Below, one piece after another: positions 17,522 to 27,300 of a stretch of 64,000 nucleotides of DNA. The DNA lies in NCBI RefSeq assembly GCF_052030545.1, contig NZ_JBPDIH010000001.1, positions 558,001 through 622,000 on the forward strand, given 5' to 3'. The translations under genes were made by a program, and so were the position numbers. Position 1 is the first letter of the stretch. Each line of letters opens with the position of its first letter. The DNA is from CANMXU01 sp052030545 (GTDB taxonomy: Bacteria; Pseudomonadota; Gammaproteobacteria; Enterobacterales; Alteromonadaceae). The notes beneath the pieces are model-generated. The model ran no database searches. It saw only the letters and a list, made by a program, of their open reading frames with translations, and was not told the DNA's origin.

Positions 17522-19309
17522 ATGCATTTGTTTAAACAGACATCAATGGCGTTATCACTTGTTGTGTTAGTGGGCTGTGGTGGTTCGGGGGGCTCAAGTG
17601 AAGCGAGAAGCAGTGCTGATATACCGACTAATTCAGGTAATACAACGCCACCAGCAGTGGTTGACCCTGCGCCAAAAAGCGATCAAAAAATAAAAATTAA
17701 CCAACTGGGCTTTTTGCCTGACGCGCCAAAAGTTGCCATTGTGCCAAACATTGACGTTGATATTTTTACCCTAGTGGCAGAAAGCAGCGGTGAGGTGGCT
17801 TTTCAAGGGAATTTATCATCAGCGTTAAATTGGTCGGTTGCCGGTAGCGAGCTACATAAACGGGCAGATTTTAGCGACTTTACCGAACAAGGTCGTTATT
17901 TTTTGCAAGTTCAAGGTGTTGAAGACTCAGTGTCATTTGATATTGGCAATGAGGTTTATCAAGCGCTGCATAAAGGCGTGATCAAAGCTTATTATTATAA
18001 CCGAGCTAGTACCGATATTAGCGCCCCTTATGCCGACAATTGGCCGCGACTGGCAGGTCACCTTGATGAAAGCGTGAAAGTACATAGCTCTGCGGGAAGC
18101 ACGCAAACACTAACCGGCTCTTTTGTAACGGCAAGCCGAGGCTGGTACGACGCAGGTGATTACGGAAAATATGTGGTGAATTCTGGCATAACTACTTATA
18201 CCTTGTTAGCGGCATTTGAGCACTTTACCAACTTGTACCAACAAACTGACTTAGCTATTCCTGAGTCGTTTGATCAACTCCCTGATATGTTAAACGAAAT
18301 ACTGTGGAATTTATCTTGGCTTGAAAACATGCAAGACAGTGATGGTGGTGTTTTTCACAAATTAACGACACTTGATTGGCCGGGTATAGAAACGCCTGTT
18401 GCCGATAATCGCGATAGATATGTTATTGGCAAATCTACTGCGGCGGCGCTTAATTTTGCCGCGGTATTTGCACAAGCCAGTCGAATTGCGGCGCAATACC
18501 CCAATCAATTAAGTGGTAAAAGCGAACAATGGCTGACGATGGCAATATCTGCATGGCAGTGGGCGTTACAAAACCCTACTGTGTATTATCAACAACCAGA
18601 CGACGTTAGCAGTGGTGAATATGGTGATAATTCAGTCATAGATGAATTTGCTTGGGCGGCAGCTGAGCTTTTTATTAGCAGTGAAAACGCGCAATATTTT
18701 CAGCATTATCAAAACTATGCTCAAGAAACAGGTACGCCTTTTTGGCAAAGTGTCGGCTATTTAGCGACTAGTTCATTGTTACATAAAGGCCAAGCTCTGC
18801 TAAGCGAAAGTCAGTATCAAACGTTGAAAACGCAACTTCAACAGCAAGCTGACGGTTATTTAGAGCAGCATAATAACAGTGCTTATTTAACGGCGATGAC
18901 GGCAACCGATTTTGTCTGGGGCTCAAATGCTGTGGCAATGAATAAAGCTATGGTCTCTATGCAGGCATACCATGTACTTAACGATGAAAAATATAAACAA
19001 ATCGCGTTAGGTTTGCTTGATTACGTCTTGGGCAAAAACCCAACCGATTACAGCTTTGTTACCGGTTTTGGCACAAAGACACCGATTGCGCCGCATCATA
19101 GAATATCAGCAAGTGATGATGTTGCTGCGCCGATCCCCGGCATGTTAGTGGGCGGCCCAAACGCTGAGCAACAAGATCAATGTCAGTACTTAAGCAACGA
19201 GCCTGCTAAATCCTACCTTGACGATTGGTGTAGCTATGCATCAAACGAAGTGGCAATTAATTGGAATGCACCGTTAGTTTATGTATTAGCGAGTTTGGTA
19301 AGTGACTAG
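17522..19309 (+). CDS. GH9 endo-/exo-beta-1,4-glucanase lipoprotein
   Basis: A 595-aa GH9 enzyme acting on cellulose-like or mixed-linkage beta-glucan. A lipoprotein signal (VVLVGCGGSGGSS) and a Ser/Gly-rich linker lead to an N-terminal Ig-like CelD_N domain (INQLGFLPDAPKVAIV). The (alpha/alpha)6 catalytic domain carries the DAGDYGKY motif with Asp210 and Asp213, the HHRIS motif, and the catalytic acid Glu576 in SNEVAINWNAP close to the C-terminus. The stop codon TAG lies inside the first units of a 7-nt tandem array that fills the rest of the gap. Likely co-transcribed with the GH3 exo-glucanase that precedes it by 15 bp. Confidence 0.92.
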   Translation: MHLFKQTSMALSLVVLVGCGGSGGSSEARSSADIPTNSGNTTPPAVVDPAPKSDQKIKINQLGFLPDAPKVAIVPNIDVDIFTLVAESSGEVAFQGNLSSALNWSVAGSELHKRADFSDFTEQGRYFLQVQGVEDSVSFDIGNEVYQALHKGVIKAYYYNRASTDISAPYADNWPRLAGHLDESVKVHSSAGSTQTLTGSFVTASRGWYDAGDYGKYVVNSGITTYTLLAAFEHFTNLYQQTDLAIPESFDQLPDMLNEILWNLSWLENMQDSDGGVFHKLTTLDWPGIETPVADNRDRYVIGKSTAAALNFAAVFAQASRIAAQYPNQLSGKSEQWLTMAISAWQWALQNPTVYYQQPDDVSSGEYGDNSVIDEFAWAAAELFISSENAQYFQHYQNYAQETGTPFWQSVGYLATSSLLHKGQALLSESQYQTLKTQLQQQADGYLEQHNNSAYLTAMTATDFVWGSNAVAMNKAMVSMQAYHVLNDEKYKQIALGLLDYVLGKNPTDYSFVTGFGTKTPIAPHHRISASDDVAAPIPGMLVGGPNAEQQDQCQYLSNEPAKSYLDDWCSYASNEVAINWNAPLVYVLASLVSD

Positions 19310-19583
19310 CTGAAAGTGGCAAGCTGCAAGTGAATAGTTGCAAGTGAATAGTTGCAAGTGAATAGTTGCAAGTGAATAGTTGCAAGTAAAAAGCTGAAAG
19401 TGGCAAGTTGCAAGTGGAAAGCTGCAAGTAAAAAGCTGAAAGTGGCAAGTTGTAAGTGGAAAGTTGTAAGTGGAAAGTTGTAAGTGGAAAGTTGTAAGTG
19501 GAAAGTTGCAAGTGGAAAGTTGCAAGTGGAAAGTTGCAAGTGGCAAGTGGCAAGTGGCAAGTGGCAAGTTGCAAGTGGAAAGC
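19297..19583. repeat. Degenerate 7-nt tandem array, about 41 units
   Basis: From 19311 to 19583 the sequence reads as 39 consecutive 7-nt units without a single indel: TGCAAGT, GGAAAGT, GGCAAGT, GAATAGT, TGTAAGT and close variants, nearly all with AAG at positions 4-6. Many alternate as 14-nt higher-order repeats (GAATAGT-TGCAAGT x4, TGTAAGT-GGAAAGT x4, TGCAAGT-GGAAAGT x3). The last codons of the GH9 gene (GGTAAGT at 19297, GACTAGC at 19304, holding its stop) fit the same pattern, so the array seems to have grown from the gene's 3' end. The open frames on the minus strand here are a by-product of the 7-nt period. Confidence 0.95.
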
Positions 19584-19597
19584 GGCGGCTGTAAGCA

Positions 19598-20371
19598 CTA
19601 AGTTAAGCTTAGCTGTTCACTAATTTTTAATGCAGTTGCTTTTACTGCAGCCGTTAACTGCTGTTTGGTGTGTTCATCGTTAAGTGTCGAGCTTAAGGTT
19701 GATACTGCAAATACCGCAATGATTGCGCCTTCTGCTTGACCAATGATCGCTGCGCAATCGGTAACACCTGCTGTTATTTGATTTTCTTGCACAAGGTAGC
19801 CGTTTGATAACATTGTTTTTAGCGCTTGTTCAAAATCCGATTTTTCGTTTTTATCAAATTGCTGGTAATTTTCATCACGTGCTAAAATTAGCTGCTTAAC
19901 CGCTTCGTTACTATGGGCAATAAGCAGTTTACCTGCGGTTGAGCGTACTGCTGGAAATAAGGTACCTTCAGCGATATCTAGCGAAATGGGGGCATGACTT
20001 CTTGCATTCACCACAACCATGACTTTGCTTTGATAAAGCAAGCTTAAATGCGATGCATAACCGCTAGTCGCCGAAAAGTCTTCCATAATAGGTATAGCGG
20101 TTTGACGTAATTGATCAACGGGCGATATTTTTCGCGACAAACTAAACAGCTTTAGCGAAACACTATATTTGCCAGATTTTTCATCTCTAGTTAAGTAACC
20201 TCGGTTTTCTAAACCGATTAAAACCCGATAAATCTCATTTGCTCCTCGCCCGATGGCATGTGCTATTTCTGTTTGAGATAACGGTATCGGGGAGGCAGCT
20301 AAGAATTCTAAAATGTCTAAACCTTTATCAAGCGCAGGAACGGCATATTTGTTGGTTTTATCTGTGGTCAT
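19598..20371 (-). CDS. IclR-family transcriptional regulator
   Basis: A 257-aa regulator with an N-terminal winged helix (ALDKGLDILEFLAASPIPLSQTEIAHAIG, recognition helix ANEIYRVLIGLENRGYL) and a C-terminal IclR effector domain (FSATSGYASHLSLLYQSKVMVV, then TAGKLLIAHS and a conserved Cys in GVTDCAAIIG). Ligands of this family are usually small acids or sugars; none can be assigned. It diverges from the NUDIX-type regulator gene and converges on the 7-nt array. Confidence 0.9.
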   Translation of the reverse strand: MTTDKTNKYAVPALDKGLDILEFLAASPIPLSQTEIAHAIGRGANEIYRVLIGLENRGYLTRDEKSGKYSVSLKLFSLSRKISPVDQLRQTAIPIMEDFSATSGYASHLSLLYQSKVMVVVNARSHAPISLDIAEGTLFPAVRSTAGKLLIAHSNEAVKQLILARDENYQQFDKNEKSDFEQALKTMLSNGYLVQENQITAGVTDCAAIIGQAEGAIIAVFAVSTLSSTLNDEHTKQQLTAAVKATALKISEQLSLT

Positions 20372-20555
20372 TATTTTCCTATGAAGAGACTATTAGCTAG
20401 TAAATTAAATTTAGCGCTTGGCAATTAAACCATAGCTTGCGCTGATTTGATACGAATTCGTTAATGAAAAATAGTCCAATGCTTTGTGGGCTCTTATCGA
20501 ATGAGTGTGTATTTAAAAATTCATGCACATTTGAATTTTAAGCGCCAGTTCATTA

Positions 20556-20567
20556 GACTATATAGTC
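20556..20567. promoter_or_regulatory. 12-bp palindrome in the leader of the NUDIX-type regulator gene
   Basis: GACTATATAGTC, a perfect palindrome 11 bp upstream of the ATG at 20579. Its halves share GACTA/TAGTC with the TRGTCA-N3-TGACYA sites found before the transporter, receptor and xylanase genes downstream, so it may be an autoregulatory site with the halves in outward order. Confidence 0.4.
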
Positions 20568-20578
20568 GAATAAACAAT

Positions 20579-21352
20579 ATGTTAATAATTCACCAGCCAG
20601 ACAACGAAATTAAAAATACTATGTATCATAACAGTTCAAACATCTCGAATACCGCAGCGTCTGAAGATGCTATTCCTGAAGATTGTATTAATAACTTAAC
20701 CGTGGATAATTTGATTTTCACCTTGCATGAGGGGAAATTAAAAGTGCTGTTAGTTAAATATAACGAAGGCATAGTGGCAGATAAGTGGGGCTTAATTGGA
20801 CACTGGGTTAGAAATGACGAAAACCTTGATGCCGCCGCCTCTCGTGTTGTTAAAAGTATCACTGGCGTTGATAATTTGTATTTAGACCAGTTGGGTGCGT
20901 TTGGCAACATTGACCGATACCCGCTGCGCCGGATAATCACCATAGTTTATTACTCTTTAGTACGTTTTGATGAAACTAAGGTAGTACAAGTGAACGACGA
21001 CTTTGAATGTCGTTGGTTCGATGTTAAAACCCTGCCAGAGCTAATGTTTGACCATGGTGAAATATTGCAAAATGGCTTAGATTATTTGCAATACAAAGTG
21101 CGTCATGAGCCTGTTGGATTTAATCTGCTACCTGAAAAATTCACCTTATTGCAACTACAAGAAATCTACGAGTCTATTTTGCATAAGTCGCTTGATAAAC
21201 CAAACTTTAGACGTAAAATTTTAAAAATGAACTTGCTGATCGACTGTAAAGAAAAGCAGAAAAATGTTGCTCACCGCGCCGCTTCTCTGTATCGGTTTGA
21301 TGTGAATGTTTATGAAAAATTAAAAGAGTTTGGATTTACTTTTGAATACTAA
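20579..21352 (+). CDS. NUDIX-domain sugar-responsive transcriptional regulator (NrtR/AraR-like)
   Basis: About 257 aa. The central region (NLTVDNLIFTLHEGKLKVLLVKYN to FDVKTLPELMFDHGEI) is a NUDIX-fold domain in which the hydrolase box (GX5EX7REUXEEXGU) is degenerate (AASRVVKSITGVDNLYLDQLG), as expected for a sensor rather than an enzyme. The C-terminal winged helix (FTLLQLQEIYESILHKSLDKPNFRRKI) is typical of NUDIX-related regulators of pentose and NAD genes. The frame is open back to a GTG at 20486, but the ATG at 20579 or 20621 is likelier because the earlier part is not family-like and contains the GACTATATAGTC palindrome. Position at the head of xylan block I suggests control of arabinose/xylose genes. 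Confidence 0.82.
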   Translation: MLIIHQPDNEIKNTMYHNSSNISNTAASEDAIPEDCINNLTVDNLIFTLHEGKLKVLLVKYNEGIVADKWGLIGHWVRNDENLDAAASRVVKSITGVDNLYLDQLGAFGNIDRYPLRRIITIVYYSLVRFDETKVVQVNDDFECRWFDVKTLPELMFDHGEILQNGLDYLQYKVRHEPVGFNLLPEKFTLLQLQEIYESILHKSLDKPNFRRKILKMNLLIDCKEKQKNVAHRAASLYRFDVNVYEKLKEFGFTFEY

Positions 21353-21387
21353 CCGTTTTATTAGTTATTGATAATAAAGAAAAAAAT

Positions 21388-21413
21388 AAAGGCAGCCTTA
21401 GGTTGCCTTTTTT
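21388..21413 (+). terminator. Terminator after the NUDIX-type regulator gene
   Basis: AAAGGCAGCC pairs with GGTTGCCTTT (one G-U pair) around a TTA loop, followed by a run of T to 21413. Confidence 0.9.
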
Positions 21414-21450
21414 ATTGCATAAGAAAAAGGTTTGCTATTTAAATAGGATA

Positions 21451-21465
21451 TGGTAAAAGTGACTA
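21451..21465. promoter_or_regulatory. Block I operator candidate before the GPH symporter gene
   Basis: TGGTAA-AAG-TGACTA matches the window's recurring TRGTCA-N3-TGACYA pattern at 11 of 12 half-site positions. It ends 40 bp before the symporter start codon, a position suited to repression. Confidence 0.45.
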
Positions 21466-21505
21466 TATAAAAGATTGTCATACAAAAAAATACAGTGGAG
21501 TATGT

Positions 21506-22846
21506 GTGCAAGATAATAAAAATAAATTAACCATCAAAGAAAAAATTGGCTACGGCTTAGGTGATACTGCAAGTAACATCGTGTTCCAAATGGTCGCCAA
21601 CTTTATGCTAATTTTTTATACCGATGTTTATGGCATTTCGGCAGCAGCGGCAGGTACCTTGCTGCTTGCGGTAAGATTATTCGATGGTTTTACTGACCCA
21701 TTAATGGGCGGTATCGCCGATAGAACCCGTACCAAGTGGGGCTCGTATCGTCCCTATTTGCTTTTCCTTGCCGTACCTTATGGTGTATTTGCGGTATTAG
21801 CCTTTATAACCCCAGATTTTAATGAAACCGGTAAATTAATTTACGCTTATATTACCTACGCATTATTAATGACCTGTTACACCGCAATCAACATTCCATA
21901 CGGTGCATTAGGTGCTGTTATGGTTAACGACCCAAAAGAGCGCGCCTCACTGCAATCATACCGTTTTGCTATGGCAATGGCGGCGTTAGTGGTTATTGTT
22001 TGGTCAATTCCAAAATTGGTAGAGTTTTTTGGCAAAGACAATAACCAACTAGGTTACCCATTAGCCATGGTCTTTATGGGTTCATTAGCGGCAGCGTGTT
22101 TCTTATTATGCTTTAAAATGACCAAAGAAAGCCAAGCGGTCGAGCGCAAGCCACAACAAGGCATTTTTGCGGACTTTTTAGTGTTATTTAAAAATGATCA
22201 ATGGTTGATTGTCTCCTTAATCAGCTTAGTCACTCTTATTCTGATCGGCATTCGTGCCTCGGTTGCGCCTCATTATATTAAATACTATGTCGGTGACAGT
22301 TCATTGTTATCGAGCTTTTTAACCTTGTCAGCAATTGGCTCTGTGTTAGGGGCAATATCGACTAACTTCTTAACGAAGTTTGTTGAGAAAAAAATCCTGT
22401 TTCAAATCGCTTTGGTAGTCGTGATTTTATCGCATAGCTTATTTTATGTTTTTGACAGTAACCAAGTGGCCGCGATTTTCATCACCTACTTTATCGCTAA
22501 CTTTGCTCACATGATCATTACGCCGATTATGTTCTCTATGGTGGCGGACACCGTTGACTATGGCACTAAAAAATTGGGAAGAAAACTAACGGCAATCACC
22601 TTTTCGGGACACCTGTTAGCGATTAAATTTGGTTTTGCAATTGGTGGTGCATTGGCAGGTTGGTTATTAGCATTTTCAAACTATCAACCGAATGTTGAAC
22701 AAAGCGAAGAAACCTTGTCAGGTATTTTATTCGCTTTTGCCGGTGTTCCTATTATTTGTACGATTTTGGCGCTTATTTTTGTCTGGCGATACCGCCTAAC
22801 CGAAATCGAGGTGAAAAGCATACAGGCCGAATTACCCAGTCATTAA
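21506..22846 (+). CDS. GPH-family oligosaccharide/pentoside:cation symporter
   Basis: A 446-aa inner-membrane transporter of the glycoside-pentoside-hexuronide family (MelB, XynP/XynT relatives), importing probably xylo- or arabino-oligosaccharides. The signature is clear: KIGYGLGDTASNIVFQMV in helix 1, FDGFTDPLMGGIADRTRTKWGSYRPY in the first cytoplasmic loop, and MVADTVDYGTKKLGRK in the central loop, with about twelve hydrophobic helices. The start is the GTG at 21506 with GGAG 5 nt upstream; the nearby ATG at 21502 is out of frame and soon meets a stop. Followed 71 bp later by the GH43 gene in the same direction. Confidence 0.93.
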   Translation: MQDNKNKLTIKEKIGYGLGDTASNIVFQMVANFMLIFYTDVYGISAAAAGTLLLAVRLFDGFTDPLMGGIADRTRTKWGSYRPYLLFLAVPYGVFAVLAFITPDFNETGKLIYAYITYALLMTCYTAINIPYGALGAVMVNDPKERASLQSYRFAMAMAALVVIVWSIPKLVEFFGKDNNQLGYPLAMVFMGSLAAACFLLCFKMTKESQAVERKPQQGIFADFLVLFKNDQWLIVSLISLVTLILIGIRASVAPHYIKYYVGDSSLLSSFLTLSAIGSVLGAISTNFLTKFVEKKILFQIALVVVILSHSLFYVFDSNQVAAIFITYFIANFAHMIITPIMFSMVADTVDYGTKKLGRKLTAITFSGHLLAIKFGFAIGGALAGWLLAFSNYQPNVEQSEETLSGILFAFAGVPIICTILALIFVWRYRLTEIEVKSIQAELPSH

Positions 22847-22917
22847 CTAACCTTAGCCAGATTAACGAATTTTTAACTACAAACATAACCGAAAACCGAA
22901 TACGGAGGTAAACCTCA

Positions 22918-23979
22918 GTGGCTAGTTGTCCTAAGGAAACAGACGAGAATCAGCAATTAAGTGATGCTGAAAAAACAGTGCGTAAGGATCTCAAACGCGC
23001 GAGCTCGTTAAAAGCAAAAAGTGAACCCTTGGTCAGTCATATTTATACGGCTGATCCATCAGCGCACGTATTTAACGACACAATTTATATTTATCCGTCA
23101 CACGATATTGAAACCGACAACCCTATTAACGACAATGGCGATCATTTTGCCATGGAAGACTATCACGTGTTGTCGGTAGACAAAGAAAGTGGCACTGCAA
23201 TAGACCATGGTGTGGCGTTGTCGATTGACGATGTGCCATGGGCGAGCAAGCAAATGTGGGCACCAGATGCAGCGCATAAAGATGGGCAGTACTATTTTTA
23301 TTTTCCAGCGCGCGACAACGACGGTATTTTTCGCATAGGTGTTGCCAGTAGCGATTCGCCAACGGGACCATTTAAAGCGCAAGAAAGTTATATTGAAGGC
23401 AGCTTTAGTATTGATCCTGCCGTATTTGAAGACGATGACGGCAGCTATTATTTATACTTTGGTGGCTTGTGGGGTGGGCAGTTACAAAATTGGTACCAAG
23501 GTCAATTTAATAGCGAAGAAAAGTATCCTGACAACGGCCAAGCGGCATTACCTGCAAAAATGGCTAAGTTATCTGACAATATGCTTGAGTTTGATGAACA
23601 AGTTCAAGATATCGTTATTCTTGATGAAAATGGTCAGCCGATCACGGTAGATGATAACCATCGTCGATTTTTTGAGGCGCCATGGGTACACAAACATAAC
23701 GGTAAGTATTATTTTTCGTACTCTACGGGCGATACCCATAAAATTGCTTATGCCGTTGGTGATTCACCTTACGGGCCATTTACCTATCAAGGCGTTATTT
23801 TAAACCCTGTATTAGGTTGGACCAATCATCACTCCATCGCTAATTATCAAGGAAAATGGTACCTCTTTTATCATGATTGCACCTTGTCGGGCGGCCAAAC
23901 ACATTTACGCTGTGTCAAAATGACCGAATTTATTCATGATGAAGATGGTAAAATTGAAACAGTAAATGCGTACGAATAA
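22918..23979 (+). CDS. GH43 alpha-L-arabinofuranosidase/beta-xylosidase, cytoplasmic
   Basis: A 353-aa single-domain five-bladed propeller. The three catalytic acids are Asp46 (TADPSAHVF), Asp166 (SIDPAVFEDD) and Glu253 (FFEAPWVHK). There is no signal peptide (N-terminus MASCPKETDENQQ, charged), so it would cleave imported oligosaccharides in the cytoplasm. The GTG start is supported by a strong GGAGGT 8 nt upstream; that ribosome site sits in a small inverted repeat GAGGTAAACCTC. Co-directional with the GPH symporter, with which it forms an import-and-cleave pair. Arabinofuranosidase and xylosidase activities are not separable by motif. Confidence 0.9.
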   Translation: MASCPKETDENQQLSDAEKTVRKDLKRASSLKAKSEPLVSHIYTADPSAHVFNDTIYIYPSHDIETDNPINDNGDHFAMEDYHVLSVDKESGTAIDHGVALSIDDVPWASKQMWAPDAAHKDGQYYFYFPARDNDGIFRIGVASSDSPTGPFKAQESYIEGSFSIDPAVFEDDDGSYYLYFGGLWGGQLQNWYQGQFNSEEKYPDNGQAALPAKMAKLSDNMLEFDEQVQDIVILDENGQPITVDDNHRRFFEAPWVHKHNGKYYFSYSTGDTHKIAYAVGDSPYGPFTYQGVILNPVLGWTNHHSIANYQGKWYLFYHDCTLSGGQTHLRCVKMTEFIHDEDGKIETVNAYE

Positions 23980-24062
23980 GTGTGCACTTTGCTAAGAAAG
24001 TGACAAAAAATAGTAATTGTTTTTAGCGCCTTAGGGCTTTTTATTTTTGCTAAAAACAGATA

Positions 24063-24077
24063 TGGTCAATAAGACAA
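24063..24077. promoter_or_regulatory. Block I operator candidate, distal site of receptor 2
   Basis: TGGTCA-ATA-AGACAA, 11 of 12 half-site positions of TRGTCA-N3-TGACYA. It is followed by CAGTGTTTTTTTGA, a stretch almost shared with the region after the operator at 36644-36658. Confidence 0.45.
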
Positions 24078-24273
24078 ACAGTGTTTTTTTGAAAGCAATA
24101 ACAGAACATCAATAGGCGATTAGTCGAAAAGTGTGTTGGCTTTTTAAGTAATGGTTTTAGCGTTTACTTGGAGTAACCTGCTGATTATTTGACCGGGCAA
24201 AAATCAAACAAATTGATCGAAAAATAATAAATAAGCTTCTTGTCATTTTGAATATAACGTGATAAAAAAGTAA

Positions 24274-24288
24274 TTGTCAAAATGACAA
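24274..24288. promoter_or_regulatory. Block I operator candidate, proximal site of receptor 2
   Basis: TTGTCA-AAA-TGACAA, perfectly symmetric (extending to ATTGTCA/TGACAAT at 24273-24289). It ends 32 bp before the receptor start codon, so a bound protein would block transcription or early elongation. Confidence 0.55.
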
Positions 24289-24320
24289 TAATAAAAAACA
24301 AGAGAGAAGGGGAAGTATAA

Positions 24321-27300
24321 ATGTTTAATAAAAAATTACTGACCACAGCGATTATTGCTGGTTTAAGTTCAACTGCAGTGAGCAGTTATAGCTTTGCCGA
24401 AGAAGCAAAAAGCGATGCGGTAGAAGTGATCACAGTAACGGGTATTCGTGGTGGTTTACAACGCGCCATGGATATCAAAAAAGATTCTGAAGGTATCGTT
24501 GATGCGATTTCTGCAGAAGATATTGGTAAGTTTCCAGATACCAACTTAGCTGAATCACTACAACGTATTACGGGTGTATCTATTGATCGCTCAGCGGGTG
24601 AAGGTAGCCGAGTTACCGTACGTGGTTTTGGCGCGGCCAATAACTTAATTACGCTAAATGGTCGTCAATTACCCAATACAACAGGTGATCGTACCTTCGA
24701 TTTTGCCAATGTTGCCTCGGAAAGTGTTTCAGGTGTTCGTGTTTTTAAAACAGCAGATGCGAGCGTTACCTCTGGTGGTATCGGTGCAACGATTGATTTA
24801 GAAACTCATAAGCCGTTTAATTCGCCAGGGTTAAAAGCAACCATTGGCGCAAAAGTTGTTAATGACCAGTCAAGCGAAGAGGGTGGAACTACGCCTGAAA
24901 TTAGCGGTTTGTATTCGCAAACTTTTGCTGATGAAACTTTTGGTATTTCGATCTCTGGTAGTTATCAAGAGCGCGAAAGTGGCATGCGTCAGTTTTTACA
25001 AGACCAAGGTTATCGTGCGAGCGAACATACCAACACAGGTTGGGGTGGTGTACCGGCAGGTGCAGAAGGTGGTACTAACAGACCAACCAGTGGTATTTAT
25101 TCAAATCCACAACAACCACGTTATATTTTTGAAGAGCGTCAACGTGAACGTATTAATGGTCAGTTAGTTCTACAATATCGTCCACATGAAGATATTACTG
25201 CAACGCTTGATTACACCACTTTCACAAACAATGTCGAAGAGCAACATACCGACGCGTCGGTGTGGTTTAACTACGCGGGTGATCGCAGTGAGTCAGTTTG
25301 GACAGGCGAGCCAAATGCCGTACCGCTTATTTATTCAGAAATATATGACATCAACAGTGACGGCGATATGCGTGATACATCGCTAACTGTCGGTGCTTGG
25401 GGTCGTGAAGAAACTACTGACTCAATCGGTCTTAATATCGCATGGCAAGTTAATGATAACTTATCATTTGAATTTGACCACCATAGCTCTGAAGCAGAGA
25501 TGAAAGCGTCAGATCCGCGCCATGGTACACGAAATAACCTGCAATTACCGTCGTATACTCGTACCCGTACTGGTTTAGATTTAACCGGTGATTTACCGGG
25601 GATTGCAACAGGTAATATTGAAAACTTTAACCCAGATACTATGCGTTTATCGGGCAGCTGGTTTGCTAACGATATGTATACATCAGAAGTATCGCAAACA
25701 CAGTTCAGCGGTGAATACTTTATTAGTGATGATGTAAGCATCGACTTTGGTGTATCGGTTAATACGGTAAATAACCATTATCGTCATACCCAAGTTCAAC
25801 GTTCTGATTGGGGCGGTGTTGGTGAAGTTGGTGATTTTTCTGATATTGATTGGAAAGAAGATACTATTTTAGATAAGTTCTCTGGCAGCGCAGGTAACTT
25901 TGAGGGCACAGAAACACAAGGCGATTACGATTTATTTAACCGTATTTTCTTTGCTGATTTTGACCAAATCGTTCATGCAGCTGAATTAGCAGATCCTGTC
26001 GCTTCTGTTGATAGCTTATGGGGTGATTGTCAAGCCGCATCGGGTGCTGCTGCAGGTCCAAATGGTGAAGGTCAATTCTGTGCTTCAACGCAGTGGGATT
26101 CAGACACTAACCGCTTTACCGAAGAAGAAACTAGCGCAGCATTTTTCAAAATTAACTACACAGGTGAAATTGGTGAAATGCCGTTAAGTGTGCATTTAGG
26201 GCTACGTTATGAAGATACTGACGTAACCTCTACAGCATCGGCGCCAGGTTACAGCAGAGTTGAGTGGAATGAAGATACATCAACTTCAGTTACGGGTGTA
26301 ACAGGTATTGAAACTTTAAGACAGACAGCGAGTTACGATCAATTCTTGCCTAGTTTAAATGTTAACCTTGAAGCAACTGACGACATTATTGTACGTTTTG
26401 CTGCAGGTAAAACTATTTCTCGTGCACATTACAACGATCTTCAAGGTGGCACGACTATAGGGACAGGCGGTAGCTTGAGTGGTTATTCAGGTAATTCAGG
26501 TAACCCAGGTTTAGAACCGCTTGAAGCGATTAACTATGACTTATCTGCTGAATGGTATTATGACGAAGCAAGTTATGTGTCGTTAGGTTACTTTAGAAAA
26601 GACGTTACCAACTGGATCACTACCGGTACTGTTGACTCTGATATTTTCAACCTTGCCAACCCGTTAGACGGTGCAAAATTTGACGCAGCAGTTGCCGCGT
26701 TAGGTGCTAATGCTTCGAATCAAGATATTCGTAACTACATCTTTGAAAATTACGCTGACGATCCAAATGTAACGCCTAATTTTGATGAAGACGGCGAGCT
26801 AGATGGTGGTTCAATTGTTGGTGACCCAAGCTCTGATAATACCGTAAATTTTAGATTAAACGTGCCGGTTAATGGTGATACCGAACATACTATCGACGGT
26901 TTAGAGTTTAACATTCAACATGTACTAGGCGAGTCAGGTTTTGGTGGTGTATTTAACTACACTATGGTCGATACTGACCTTGAATACGACATTAATTCTT
27001 TAGATGATACCGAAGCGTTAGTAGGCTTAAGTGATACCGCCAACTTAGTCTTATTTTATGATAAAGACGGTTTACAAGCACGTATTGCTTATAACTGGCG
27101 TGACAAGTTCTTAAATGAACGTCGCACCAATGGTGATTTAACTGCGCCAATCTTTACTGATGAGTACTTCCAAATTGACTTTAACGTAAGTTACGAAGTG
27201 CCAGCAGTACAAGGGTTAACCGTGTTCTTAGAAGGGATTAACATCACTGAAGAATACGTGGAAGAATTTGGTCGCGATGAACGTTTAATTTATAAAATTA

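Larger units (their letters stand above)
23980..24320. promoter_or_regulatory. Intergenic region upstream of receptor 2
   Basis: 341 bp without a gene. It begins with a hairpin at 24019-24057 (GTTTTTAGC/GCTAAAAAC, 9 bp, large loop with an internal T tract) likely to end the GH43 transcript, and then carries three candidate operators: 24063-24077, an incomplete site at 24240-24254 (TTGTCA-TTT-TGAATA) and the perfect one at 24274-24288. Confidence 0.6.

Noticed and set aside
19297..19583. Possible CRISPR array
   Set aside because: Units are 7 nt, contiguous and without unique spacers; no cas genes in the window.
19257..19598. Three overlapping minus-strand open frames encoding LATCHLPLAT-like repeats
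   Set aside because: All arise from the 7-nt tandem array, which opens all three frames; there is no ribosome site, and composition is unlike any protein here.
25331..25741. 136-aa minus-strand open frame
   Set aside because: Antisense shadow inside the receptor 2 barrel; no family features.
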